From assembly GCA_018257865.1 (NCBI GenBank), contig JAEUBA010000099.1, forward strand, positions 1-64,000: DNA of 64,000 bases, given 5' to 3'. The translations under genes and the position numbers were made by a program. The DNA is from Stereocaulon alpinum (taxonomy: Eukaryota > Ascomycota > Lecanoromycetes > Lecanorales > Stereocaulaceae). The notes beneath the pieces were generated by a model. It ran no database searches. It was not told the DNA's origin and saw only the letters and a list, made by a program, of their open reading frames with translations. This document shows positions 44,432-55,399 of this stretch, one piece after another; the first letter of the stretch is position 1, and each line of letters opens with the position of its first letter.

Positions 44432-45214
44432 CTAAAGCATCTCCTCATCCTCCATGTCACCACCCTGTATCTCTTGGAGTGGTACCTCGTCGAAGTGCTG
44501 TTCTTGGTCGAAATTTCCGTACTGGTGTTCCATCTGCTGCTGGTTAAGATCCACGGACCAGCTTCCATTGCCTTCGAGAGACTGGCCTTGGGCTACAGAG
44601 AAATATTGGTTGATGGTATGCTGCAGTCCTTCACCCGAAGGCTGCATGAAGAAATCCCCAGGTAGAGACTTGGGCTGCTCGGCTTGCACATCGTTCTGGC
44701 CATTCCCAGCAAGCCCATTCTTCCGGTAATTCAAGTAAGCTAGCTCCTGCTCTTGCGCCAAGGACGTGCTTTGGTATTCACCAAGCCTGTCGGCAAGTTC
44801 CTGGCCTCCATTTCTGGCGTACGTGGGAGGCACGATCGTCCAGAGCTCGATGAGGCGCGATCTCTGATCGTCGTCTGCGTTTTCGAAAAGACTCAGCTGG
44901 GCTCGAAGGAGCGAAGATGGTGCAATGCCGTTCTTGATTAGCATTCGACTTGGATGATCTTCACTTGATGGCTGCAGGGGGTGCAGGCCTTGTGCGACAT
45001 GTGACGAGTGCGTATAATGCTGAGACATGCTGTACTTGACTGGAGGCTGCTGCTGCTCGACCTGTTGGACCTGCTCATTTCCATGTGCCGGTGACATTTG
45101 CTGGCTAGCATTGTCCGAAAGATGCATGTTCTGGCTGAATAGGGTCTCGAGCTGGCGAGTTGACGTATCCGGTATATTGTGATGCATCTCGGCGAGACTA
45201 CTCTCGAGGTTCAT
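44432..45214 (-). CDS. Gln-rich protein of unknown function
   Basis: I do not recognise a named family. An open frame of 260 aa starts at the ATG at 45214 (MNLESSLAEMHHN). The N-terminal third is Gln/His/Ser-rich (QVQQVEQQQPP). A better-ordered central segment, about residues 88-165, contains RMLIKNGIAPSSLLRAQLSL, then RSRLIELWTIVPPTYA and QELADRLGEYQSTSLAQEQE. This part looks conserved and helical. The C-terminal part is again Gln-rich and ends acidic (GGDMEDEEML), a pattern seen in transcription co-regulators. A 3' splice-like TTGTGTAG just before the start suggests that an upstream non-coding or coding exon may exist. Confidence 0.65.
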   Translation of the reverse strand: MNLESSLAEMHHNIPDTSTRQLETLFSQNMHLSDNASQQMSPAHGNEQVQQVEQQQPPVKYSMSQHYTHSSHVAQGLHPLQPSSEDHPSRMLIKNGIAPSSLLRAQLSLFENADDDQRSRLIELWTIVPPTYARNGGQELADRLGEYQSTSLAQEQELAYLNYRKNGLAGNGQNDVQAEQPKSLPGDFFMQPSGEGLQHTINQYFSVAQGQSLEGNGSWSVDLNQQQMEHQYGNFDQEQHFDEVPLQEIQGGDMEDEEML

Positions 45215-45779
45215 GCCCCTACACAAGTCTTAGCGGTGAGTCCATGTGAGTGCAAGGAATGCAACCAACGGCCACATTGTAGACTCGAGCATTGCAGATA
45301 AAATTGGAGGTGAATGGTGCAGAACGAGAGCTAGAAAACGTAGTCTTTGGGTTAGGAGCATCCAGGAATAGACATCATGAGGTAAAGCAGACAGATCAAT
45401 GCCAAAGTCTCGACTTGCTAGTATTGCTAATATGCTATCTATTGTTGATGAGCCTAATGCCCTCTAAGCAACTCTTGTCAGCTATGGCTAAGTTGGTGTC
45501 CAAAAACGGCGAGTGTGAGTTCCAGTGGAATCGACGCAAGCGGTAGAGACGTGTATCTGTAGAGTGAGTAAGGAAAGCTCAAGTGGGAGCAACGGAAAAG
45601 AGTCTTCACAATTGTTGAAGGCGTTGGGATGTTTCGAAAGACGACGATGAGGAGAGGTAGATGTTGTTCAGCGCCGCTAATACCGCTAAATCTTACTAGC
45701 GCCCATTAGCACGAACCCAGTCCTTGCCCAAACTCCCAAGACAACCATTCTCACGTTACGGCTCATTGATCCTTTCACG
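45215..45779. promoter_or_regulatory. Divergent region between the Gln-rich gene and the HCNGP gene
   Basis: Likely holds both promoters and possibly an upstream exon of the Gln-rich gene. No site recognised. Confidence 0.5.
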
Positions 45780-46790
45780 ATGTCTGGACTCGTGGCATAC
45801 GGGAGCAGTGATGAAGAGGATGCCATGCAAGAGGTCAATGAGGGGCGGCAAGCTTCTGAAGTACGACACTGCCATTGTACCCTCATGCTCTGTAACATTA
45901 CTGACTGGATAGACCTTAGACGCCGAATCAAGCTGAGAATGCTGGACCGGCAATACAGACATCTCCATGTGAGAAACAGTTCCAAGCTACATCTCTCCAT
46001 GTAAGCTGACCTCCTAGACGTTACAGTGAACGGGTCGTCGAGGCCTACGCAGCCAGATGATGGGCACTCTTTCCAAACCCCAGCCGCCAACGGGGCTATG
46101 ATAGGACCAGCAGGTCCACCGCAGACCTCTACACCAGGAAACAGTATACTCTCAGCACCATCTTCACCATATACAAGTCAGCGAGCAACGATCCGCAATC
46201 TCACCATGCCTACCAACCCAAATCTTGACATCCCTCCCTCGCCACCCGGCTCACCAAATCCAGGCGCAGATCAGAAATTTGCACACTTCCTAGAGCTGAA
46301 GAAGCAAGGCGTGCATTTCAATGCCAAACTTGCTTCCTCTTCGGCCCTGAAGAACCCTAGCCTGTTGCCCAAGTTGATGGACTTTGCGGGATTAGATGAG
46401 CAGCAGCAGTATGCTACAACATTACCGATTGAGATGTGGGACCCAGCGGGTTTCCCAGAATGGGCCTACAAAGAAGAGTTGCTGAAGTCTCAGCAAAGTG
46501 TCTTGAAGAAGAAAGAAGAGGAGAAGACCAAGGCACCAAGGGAAGGCATTGACTTTGTCGGAGCTACAAAATCGAGTCAATCGAGTAGAGGCGGAACACC
46601 GGGCTTTGGAACTGGTTCTAAGGCGATTAGAGGAAGTGCTTTGGATAGAGTGATGGCAGGACTAGATCCAGAACGACGGGCATCGTTACCATCGTCGAAT
46701 TTGGAAAGACGAGGAGGCAGAGTGGAAGGCGTGCGATCAGGAGGGAGCTCAAGGTCTCCGAAGAGGCGCAAACGTTCACGATCGCGATGA
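45780..46790 (+). CDS. HCNGP/SAP30BP-family protein
   Basis: Nuclear protein of the HCNGP family (human SAP30BP), linked to transcription repression and pre-mRNA splicing. Exons 45780-45860, 45920-45968 and 46027-46790 keep frame and give 297 aa. The start MSGLVAYGSSDEEDAMQEVN is the usual family opening. The second exon is only 49 nt. The HCNGP domain covers about residues 95-180: LDIPPSPPGSPNPGADQKF, then AHFLELKKQGVHFNAKLASS, then NPSLLPKLMDFAGLDEQQQY and WDPAGFPEWAYKEELLKSQ. The C-terminus is Gly/Ser/Arg-rich and ends SPKRRKRSRSR, a likely nuclear-localisation and RS-type tail. Confidence 0.9.
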
Positions 46791-48593
46791 AGGATTTGGA
46801 GGAAGTGTATTGGCACGCATCAGCTGCATGGTAATTTGTAAGTGGTGGTTTCACGACAAAGAAAGCTTCAATTCTAAGATTCAACAGGCTTGGCGACAGC
46901 CATTGCGATAGCTTATGAGATTCGATAACAAAGCCCTAAGGTAAGGAAGCAGACCGTGGTCTGTTTCAACGTGTGGGGATTGGTTACCAAGCAACAAAAG
47001 GAGAAGGTCGGTAAGGCAGTGGATGTCTCCATGGCGTGCACAACTACCATGCACAATGTGAAGGTGATCATGTTTACCAAACGGTGCTAGGGTGCAGGGG
47101 GGAAAGCGTAAACAGCATAATGAAGCTCCTTTTGATCCGTAAAGAGACGATTCGGCTGCTTTTTAATCTAAACGATTGGTCTCAAGGGGCGGTGCAGCGG
47201 TGTAAGCAGCGGGGCAGCGAGTCAGGTTTGGAAAGTGGTAGCGGCTGTTGAATCGAATCGGGCTGTCCAGGTGCCAGCGCCATGCATAACGGAGTGGAGG
47301 CTATTTGAGTACAAACCAGTCAGATGTGCAGATGCATTGCATTGCATTGCCTTGAGTAAGGTAGGTAGAAAGCGTGCTAAGTAAGGCAAGGTAAAGCCTG
47401 CGGGGCCGTCTTATCAAAGTACCTTGATTTTGCATTTGGGCGTTTTTAGGTTTGCGCCCTAGAAGACCTCTGTTGCCGCAAGACCCATCCTCCGCCCATC
47501 TATGCAGGGATCAGCTAGATCTCATCGCAGCGGAAGGGATGACGGAGTGGATGTGATGCTAACTGATAAAGGTATAGTGACATGGGAGCCAAGGGGGAGC
47601 TTTGCCCCTTCCACTCACTCTTAATGAAGATCGGAGGACGGGAGGATGAAAAGGCCAAGGGCCAAGGCAAGAACGCGTTCTAGACCCTTTGAGCTTATGG
47701 CACTTGCCCGCACTGGCCGTGATTCTCTCCCACAGCCTTAAATTCATATTGTTCAGCACAAGTCTGGTACCATGATACCAAGCCGGACAGTGCAATAAAT
47801 TATAATCATGAGAGAATGTATGATGTATGATCTGTCCAGATAAGCGAGAAAAGTATGACATAGATATATGCGGCAGTGTGATGTTTCGTTTGGCTGTCTC
47901 CTTTGACCGATTCCCCTTTAGTCTTAGCCGTGACCGAGAGTGCAGGCTGCCTCCTTCTGAAACGGCTGATCGGCAGGCCTAGAACGCTTAGAATCTCCGC
48001 CCTTCATGAATTCGTAGCCCCCAATGCACGAATGAATGTTCACAGCTTTTACATGCTACATACTAGACTCTCCCCAGTATTATGTATTATGTATGATTAT
48101 TCCCGGCAATCATCCAGCCTGCAAGTTACCTTATTTTCACAATACGGAGTAACCTAGCTCCCCTAGCGAGCCGGTCCGACCATGAAGCCAGAGGCACCTT
48201 CCCACTAGCATCTTGCAACTCCGCCCCAATTCTGTCGACAATCCCCGATTTCCCCATCCATAATTCCTGTCGCCACTAATCGACATCGCTAACCTACCAC
48301 GGCCGAACCTTGGACACGACATAGTCCGTTCATCAGGCTTACCCTTCTCCCTCTGAATTCGCCCTCTCCCAATTTTGCGCAAACGTGTGCGCGGGTTTGG
48401 CACCATATCACAAGTCTACTTATCGTTGCGCATAAGCCGACGCCCTGCTCGACCACTCTCCAACATTCCTAACGCTTGAACTCCGACTCGATGATACCCC
48501 ACTATTCCGCGAAAATTCTTGTTCGGTTCCATAGAGGAGGACTTTGCAGGTAGCTAGGCCAGTTTATGGGGCACACGGAGGAACAGAAGAATC
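46791..48593. other. 1.8-kb intergenic region, no gene recognised
   Basis: Open frames are short and not protein-like. A small GCATT repeat lies at about 47335-47352. It probably holds a long promoter and leader of the histidine kinase gene. Confidence 0.5.
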
Positions 48594-51503
48594 ATGAATC
48601 GGCAAAAGATGAAGAAGTCTATAGGGGGGGATACATTAGAGGAGATGCTCGAAAGAACATCCCTCTGTGTCTCAAGCGAAGAGCCTGGTGTCGCTGCACA
48701 CGATGGCGACAAAGGCTTCCTTGAGACTGTGGGGCAACATTACTCGGTGGTAGAAAATAATGCTGTCGAGCAGCTTGTGCAGCTGAAAAGACGGCTAAGG
48801 GAGGCGACTACATATGAATTCTGGAGTCTACTTATGCAGGGTATGACTAGCATCACAGGAGCGCAATATGGCTTCGTCACTAAGAGAATCCTGGTGGACG
48901 ACCAAAATTCCGCAGTCGAGATGCCACCACTTGGACAACCTGGATCTTGTCTCTTGGGTGTTGCCTTTTACTACAACGACGGCGATCAGCTTGAGGCATT
49001 ACACCGAGACTACAAATATCTAGCTTATGGCGCGCCTTGCGAGGGTATGAAGCACGACAAGGTCTTCTTGATCCCAGAGGGTTTGCCAAAATTCATTCTC
49101 AATAACCCTAATAACTTTCCCATGCCTACGGAAGCCTACCTTGGAGTACCTCTGTTCGCTGAGGGCAAGTGCTTCGGACATTTTGGCATGATGTGGACTC
49201 TAGAGGGGATGGAGAATCTCCGCTTGGGCTGGGCTTACATAGAGATGCTTCTACATTCGCTTGAAGATATTATTCTTGAGCGGCTAGTCGAAGGGCAAAG
49301 TTATGCAAAGGATGGGCCGAGGAACAAAGTTGGAAAGGTCATTCCATCGGAAGCGGTCACGGCTGCACAATCATTAAAACCATATGCTCGAAGCTTATCT
49401 CACGAGCTACGAACTCCGATGCAAGGTGTAGTTGGAATGCTCGATGTCATGCATGCTACAGTCCAAGAGTCGCTGGAAGATCAATCGGATACTGCTGTGC
49501 GCAAGGTCTTCAAGACGTTGCGCGATAATATTGAAGTAGTTCAAGGTATGTGCAACATGCCACAGCCAATTCAGCTCAGATACTGACTTCTGAAATAGAC
49601 AGCTCCCGAAGGGCTGTGGAGGCTGCTGATAACGTGGTCCACGCATACGACTTGAATATGCAGGTACCAGACACTCCTAATCCTCCCAACGACGACGAAA
49701 GTACGGAGGTACCATCAGCACATTCATCTTCCGGTAGACGGCCAAGTATAATGGTAGAGGGTAAAAGCATCTTCTTCCGCAGGGGCAAACGGCAAAGGAC
49801 CAGCGACTCAGGGAGCATCGGACCTGCTGCAAAACATCGACACTTGGAATCCCGAAGTTCGCCGGCTCTAACCCCGTCCCGAGGTGTCTCTCCCCACACT
49901 GCGTCCCTCCGAACGGCCGTGGAAGAAAGCGATGATCTTACTGGAGCAATGGAAGGCGTCGCAAGGCAGAGGCCAGCTTTCGTCGAGCCTGAAATTGCTT
50001 TTGAATTATCAGAGCCTGAGTCTACTACAACTCCAGGTCTCAGACATACTCAAGTCCGGGAATTACTGCACCTTGTCATCAACGAGTCTCTGAGGGTTGG
50101 AGGCAGGCCAGAATCTGCAATAGCTGAGGATACGGACGGTGGCGAAGTCATTGAAGTGACGACTAGAGGCGCAAACGGGGATCCATGTACCAAGATTATT
50201 GAGTGGTCTGTGGATCCCCAGGTACCGGAGACAATATTTGGTAAGTGAGAATGGACATGATTGTGCACATGCAGCTGATAGGAGGCTAGTCGATGAACGG
50301 GATTTAGCGAAGCTGGTGTCTTGTGTGTTCCTGAACGCTATCAAATTCACCGAGCAAGGAAGGATATGTCTAAGGGCAAACCTGACTAGCAAAGCGAAGT
50401 TTATCGTCATCAACGTTCTTGACACTGGGCCTGGAATACCAAAAGCGTTTCTACCTAATCTTTTTAAGCCATTTTCGCGCGAGGACGACTCTCTGACGAG
50501 GCAAAAAGAGGGTCTGGGTTTAGGTCTTCTCGTCGCCAAAGGCCTTGCCCGCAAGATAGGAGGCGACCTTGTCTGTGTCAGGTCCGAAACAGAAGGTCCT
50601 CGACGGGGATCTGAGTTCGAGCTCAAAGTACCTATATCCCACACCGACTCGAGTAGTAGAGCATCCACACCAAACCGCACCCCTACCCCCGCTAGGCCGG
50701 AAGCCAGTGAACCAAGTGCCATATCTCGCACCCGCCATACTTCCTCAGCAGATAGCCGACGTCCTCTACGTACCCGTCAAACCCCCCACACAGGCAAAAC
50801 ACCCGAATCCTCCTGCTTCGCCAAAGCAACCTCACCCCTCGACCCAACCTCCCAATCCCGCCGCAACAGCCTATCACAACTAATCACCACAACCCCATCC
50901 CGCCGTCTCTCCACCAAGAAACCTCCAGCCTTCGACCGCAACTTGGCAAAAAAGCACCCTCTAACAATCCTCATCGCAGAAGATAACACGCTAAACCGCA
51001 AACTCCTCGTCAGCATGCTCGGCAGACTAGGCTACACAGGCGTCCACGAAGCCTACGATGGCGTCGAAGCCGTGCATCAAATGAGCATCGATAGACCTGC
51101 TCGCGGCGAGAAACCTATTGATGTCATCTTGATGGATCTCTGGATGCCCAATATGGATGGGTATGAAGCCACGCAGCGGATTTTCGCAAATGAAAAAGAT
51201 CGGAGAGAGAAAATGGTAGAAAAGGAGAAGAAGAATAAAAGTCGAAAACGGAGCGCGAGGAGTGCTACCGATGACGAAGATGATGGCGATAGAGCGAGGA
51301 GGAAGTCCAGTACTGCTGCTGGTGCTGGTAGTGGGAATGGGGGTGGGGTTACGATTCTAGCAGTTAGCGCGGATGTGACGGATAGTGCGTTGGAGAGGGC
51401 CCGCGAGGTGGGGATGGAGGGGTTCATGACTAAGCCGTATAACTTGCTTGATTTGGAGAGACTGATTTTGGAGTATTGTGCTGGGGATGGGCCAGGGTCT
51501 TGA
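48594..51503 (+). CDS. Hybrid histidine kinase (GAF-like, HisKA, HATPase, receiver)
   Basis: Cytosolic two-component sensor kinase. Exons 48594-49545, 49599-50240 and 50290-51503 keep frame and give 935 aa. A GAF-like input domain spans about residues 58-235 (EFWSLLMQGMTSITGAQYGF, later AYLGVPLFAEGKCFGHFGMM). The phospho-acceptor is His270 in SLSHELRTPMQG. A low-complexity insert of about 150 aa follows. The ATPase domain has the N box (VFLNAIKFTEQG, Asn547), VLDTGPGIPKAF and GLGLGLLVAKGL. The receiver starts LTILIAEDNTLNRKLL, with phospho-acceptor Asp814 in VILMDLWMPNMDG and the conserved lysine in FMTKPYNLLDL. A charged insert of about 45 residues interrupts the receiver. No membrane segment is seen. 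The input signal is unknown. Confidence 0.9.
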
Positions 51504-52030
51504 TGGTATTTTGGAATGTGGGTTAAGATTGCAGGTTGGGTATTTAGGGGGTTTCTAGAAGGCGAAATGGCATGCAGAATCCATCATAGCATGGCGAGCG
51601 AGAATATGTTCCTCTGGAAATCGGAGGCGAAGATTTATTGTTGATGCAACATGGAAATGCATTGTGAGAAGATTGGATGCCCTCGCGGGTTTCATGATCT
51701 GGGAGATGTTGCTTTGAATGTGCGTTGGGTGGTATGTTTCTGATATACCTGTCACAAACAAAGCAAAGCGCAACTCATATCATATCATATCTTGTGCTGG
51801 CTGGCGTTCTTCATAGCGAGTGGTGATGAGTGATGAGGGATGTGGGATGTATGTATGTATAGCGGGGCATCATATACCAATCAATTTGACAGAGAGATGA
51901 GATGAATCAATGAATTGAATGAGGGTGATGGTTTTTGAATGCGTATGGTGGGATTGTATGGGCGGGGAGGTTGAGTGGTAGGAGGTTGGGGGTTGGGGTT
52001 TGTTGGGGGTGTGGGTGGGGTTGGTATGGG
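51504..52030. other. Convergent intergenic region
   Basis: Holds the 3' flanks of the kinase and ARPC1. Short ATATC and GTAT repeats occur (about 51776-51792 and 51850-51860). No gene seen. Confidence 0.5.
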
Positions 52031-53252
52031 TTAGGTGGTCCAGATGACGACTCGGCCGTCTACGCCGCTGGCTGTAGGACGTTAGCAGGTTTCGAGAAAA
52101 AGAACGGGCTCGAATTTCTTCAGGTGGAGTGAGTACGACTTACAACTAAACTTCCGCACCACGCCCCCACCCCCCTCGTAAACCCTAACAGTAGCAACAG
52201 TATTCTGATGCACAGTCTTAAGCACCGTGTCATCCCTCGCCCCCTTCCCCTTCAGATCCATCTGCCGAAACATATTCAATGCGCTCTCCTCCCTCATCTC
52301 CCCCAGCCCCGGCCTCCCCTTTGACTCCATAGAGCCCACAATCTGCCACCCTTGCTCACTACCCCTCAATCGATATGCTTCGCAGTCGTATCCTGCGGCT
52401 ATGATTTCGCTTTCTCCGTTCCAGATTAGGCTGAGGAAGGGGAGGAGTTGCGTGCTTAGGCTTACGACTGCGCTGGGGGGTTGTTCGGGGCCGCTGGGGT
52501 AGACGATTGTGACGCTGCTGTCGTGGGCGGCGAATGCGAGGGCGTTGCCGGAGGGGGAGAAGGCGACGCTGTGGATCCAGCCGGCGGAGTTGTTTAGGTA
52601 TTCGCCGCAGACTGTGTTGAAGGGTAGGCGTTCGCCCCAGACACTGCTCTCAGGCCTTTCATCGACGCCCTTGATGAAGCTTGAGAATACCCTTGCGTGT
52701 GCGTCTGTTGATCCTGCTGCTAGGAGTACGGAGTTTGGGTGCCAGGAGAGGGTGGTTATGGTGCTTCGGATGGGCTTTTTGAGGTGCTTGGATACCCACC
52801 AGTCGTTTTCGGATTCGAAGTAGCAGACTGCTATTATGCGGGCGCCGGATCCGACTGCGAATTTCTTTTCCGAGGGGGACCAGCGGACGAAGGTGGCGGC
52901 GCGGTTGATGCGGAGGAGGACGAGAGTGGGCTTCCAGCCGGTGGGGGAGGGTTCCCATACGTAGGCATTCCGGTCTGGATGCTCGGGTCAGCATACTATA
53001 CGTGTATATAATTGCTGTTAGATACATACCCTGCGAGCATGTAACGATCTGGCCAGTCGTAGGCGCGATGTCGACGCTCGTGACTGTCTTGTCGTGGCCT
53101 TTCAATTCATCCTGTAGTGTAAACTTGCCGCCAGACCTGCCATAGAGCTCGACTTGGTTATCTCTGGCTACTGCTAATGTCTGCCTGTCTGCGGAGAAGG
53201 AGTGGTCGGCGATTGGGTGGTGGAAGAGGTGGTGGACTTCTGGGGAGGCCAT
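52031..53252 (-). CDS. ARC40: Arp2/3 complex subunit 1 (ARPC1), WD40
   Basis: WD40 subunit of the Arp2/3 complex that nucleates branched actin, e.g. at endocytic patches. Exons 53252-53030, 52974-52144 and 52071-52031 keep frame and give 364 aa. It starts MASPEVHHLFHHPIADHSFS, then HDKTVTSVDIAPTTGQIVTC, DRNAYVWEP, FVRWSPSEKKFAVGSGARII and CYFESENDWWVSKHLKKPI, an ARPC1 signature. Next come TTLSWHPNSVLLAAGSTD, the acidic/basic loop (GMREESAL-like, here GEMREESALNMFRQMD) and the end SGVDGRVVIWTT from a 41-nt last exon. The family is clear. It diverges from the TUG/UBX gene across about 309 bp. Confidence 0.93.
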
Positions 53253-53561
53253 CGCGATTTTGCGTTGGGCGATAGGAGTAGCTCTCTACTATCGCGATTG
53301 TGTAAAGTCCGACAGGGATATAGAGAGGGTGTATAGGAAGTCTTGGAGGGGTTGCCGCGAGGCATTGCGCTAGCGGGGTTGGAAGCTTCCCGCATCTTGA
53401 TGTTTGATTATGTCGTTGCCTTGCTTGCAAATAGATACCATACTTGTACCCTTTTACTTTTGCGGATTGGACTCGTATAAAGTCAGACCGCCAGCATTCG
53501 AATTCGTCCGCTAGAACGCCGTCTTCCACGCTCTTGAATCGCCCTTCACACAACAGTCTGC
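53253..53561. promoter_or_regulatory. Divergent promoter of ARPC1 and the TUG/UBX4-type gene
   Basis: 309 bp between two start codons. No specific site recognised. Confidence 0.5.
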
Positions 53562-55094
53562 ATGGCTTCACACGTCGTTGTGCTCGATTCAACCGCTCGT
53601 TCAACCAAAGTCAAGACTACACCTACGAAGCACTTATCAGACATACTACTAGAAGCATGCGGGAAATTAGGTCTTGACCCATCACGACATGGGCTCAAGA
53701 ACAGCAAGGACAAGGCCCTCGACCTCTCACAACCCTTCAGACTCTCGGGCTTGTCCTCTGGCGCGAAACTCCAGCTTGTCGTCCTCTCTCGTTCTCCATC
53801 AGTCGTCTCGGTAGCGCTCCAACTTCCAGAATCTGAAGCTGGCGGCTCAAGTCGACTCACGGACAAATTCCCCAGTACAACGACACTATGGTTACTGCTC
53901 CGGCAGTTCGAATCGAGTTCAGCGATTGCACGAAACTTCACTGCCCGAGGAATAGCCCAGGTGGGAAGTGGAGGCGCAACTGGATCTGGGAGATTATATT
54001 ATGAGACCCCGGTAATACATGTGATGGGGAGAGAGTTGGTTTCATTTACGGACCTACAAAAGACTCTTGCACAATTGGGTTTCAACAGCGGAAGCGTCCT
54101 CCTGCGCTTGAGTTTTCGAGCAACGGAGACTCCTTTAGAAGAGGCAATGGTTGAGATAGATCAATATTTCAAGTCCGTGGAAGGCGAGAGTGTGGGAGGG
54201 GCGCATGCCGATAGTGTTGGAAAGGCAGAGTCTACTCCCCAAGCATCTGAACCAGTCCTTGACGAGGAAATGACCGATCAGCCGTCACCCCCAGAACCTC
54301 CCTCCGACTCTATAGACAGCCAACTATCTCCGCAGCCAACACAACACGATGAGCTTCAACCCTCGCCCGAACCTACCGCTGCGCCTTCTGAGTCATCACC
54401 ATTAGACGACCAAACCGTGGTCGGGCCTTCACAACAACCGATTCAGATATATGCTCCGCCATCAGCTTCCACGCCAGCTGCGGCACGACAACCGCACAAT
54501 GAGAAGGACTTTGAGCCGACTATCGATCACGCGAAGCTCCACCAGAAGCGACTCAACGAATTCGCTAGGAATAAACCACTGCCCAGCGATGCTGAGCTCG
54601 CTGCTCAGGCGGAGGCTCAGGCCAAGAAGAATGCTGAGGTCAAGAATGTCAATATCAAAGTTCGATTCCCAGATCAAACGCAGGTTATTCGTGAATTTAC
54701 CAATATGGACACCACGGCAGTACTGTATGATTTCGTCAAAAAGATGATGCACAATGAGAACGAACCCTTTTCTTTGAATTTCTCCTCTGCCAAAGGCCCT
54801 CAGAGCGTCCCCAAAGACAAGAACGTGAAATTGATTCAGGGGCTTCGAATGGTCGGCGCAGTGCTCGTCAATGTTGTCTGGGAGGAAGGCGTAAGTGCAG
54901 AAGCTAGACGAGGCAAGGTATTGAAGGCCGAGTACCAGGACAAGGCAGTCGCAATTCAAGTCAAAGAGCCTGAAGGAGTGGAAGTCGAGGAGCGCGCTGA
55001 ATCAAGTGGGAAGGGTAAAGATACGACAGGAAAAGGAGGGAAAGAGAAGAAAGGTGGCGTACCCAAATGGCTTAAGCTACCGGGGAAGAAGTGA
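53562..55094 (+). CDS. UBX4: TUG/ASPSCR1-type UBX protein (Ubx4-like)
   Basis: Predicted Cdc48/p97 adaptor. One exon, 510 aa. The N-terminal TUG ubiquitin-like domain covers about residues 3-75 (HVVVLDSTARSTKVKTTPTK, then LSDILLEACGKLGLDPSRHG and GAKLQLVVLSRS). A second ubiquitin-like stretch lies at about 145-205 (PVIHVMGRELVSFTDLQKTL). A Pro/Ser/Glu-rich linker follows. A UBX-like domain lies at about 365-450: NVNIKVRFPDQTQVIREFTN, then TAVLYDFVKKMMHNENEPFS and VKLIQGLRMVGAVLVNVVWE. The C-terminus is Lys/Gly-rich (KGGKEKKGGVPKWLKLPGKK). In the family, these proteins remodel p97 hexamers or act in ER-associated degradation. With the UAS-UBX protein at 7125, the window encodes two distinct Cdc48 cofactors. 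Confidence 0.9.
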   Translation: MASHVVVLDSTARSTKVKTTPTKHLSDILLEACGKLGLDPSRHGLKNSKDKALDLSQPFRLSGLSSGAKLQLVVLSRSPSVVSVALQLPESEAGGSSRLTDKFPSTTTLWLLLRQFESSSAIARNFTARGIAQVGSGGATGSGRLYYETPVIHVMGRELVSFTDLQKTLAQLGFNSGSVLLRLSFRATETPLEEAMVEIDQYFKSVEGESVGGAHADSVGKAESTPQASEPVLDEEMTDQPSPPEPPSDSIDSQLSPQPTQHDELQPSPEPTAAPSESSPLDDQTVVGPSQQPIQIYAPPSASTPAAARQPHNEKDFEPTIDHAKLHQKRLNEFARNKPLPSDAELAAQAEAQAKKNAEVKNVNIKVRFPDQTQVIREFTNMDTTAVLYDFVKKMMHNENEPFSLNFSSAKGPQSVPKDKNVKLIQGLRMVGAVLVNVVWEEGVSAEARRGKVLKAEYQDKAVAIQVKEPEGVEVEERAESSGKGKDTTGKGGKEKKGGVPKWLKLPGKK

Positions 55095-55399
55095 CGCTAT
55101 TGGGACAACTCACGAATTCATGCGAACAGGGCATTATGAATCTTGACAGCATAGCGTGCATTGGATGAGCGGCAGCTCAGCTGCTCGGACTAGGACCTCG
55201 TACAAGGTCACATAGATGGGCCAGGCGATCGTAGCATAGACGGATCTTCGAGATGTAGATTAACATTGTTAGAACAAGTCATTCATTGCTTGCCTCAAGG
55301 ATATCTGCCATGACACCGCTTTAAGCAGTAAGCAATCCAGCTCAAGCCTCGCATGTTGTCCGTCACCTCTTCCCTCACTTTTCATCCGTCCACCTCCAC
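55095..55399. other. Convergent intergenic region
   Basis: 3' flanks of the UBX4-type gene and RPL36. Nothing else seen. Confidence 0.5.

Noticed and set aside
39342..46790. Idea of a biosynthetic gene cluster around the peptide precursor
   Set aside because: Neighbours are IDH1, a Gln-rich protein and an HCNGP protein; there is no oxidase, methyltransferase, peptidase or transporter of the kind found beside fungal RiPP precursors.
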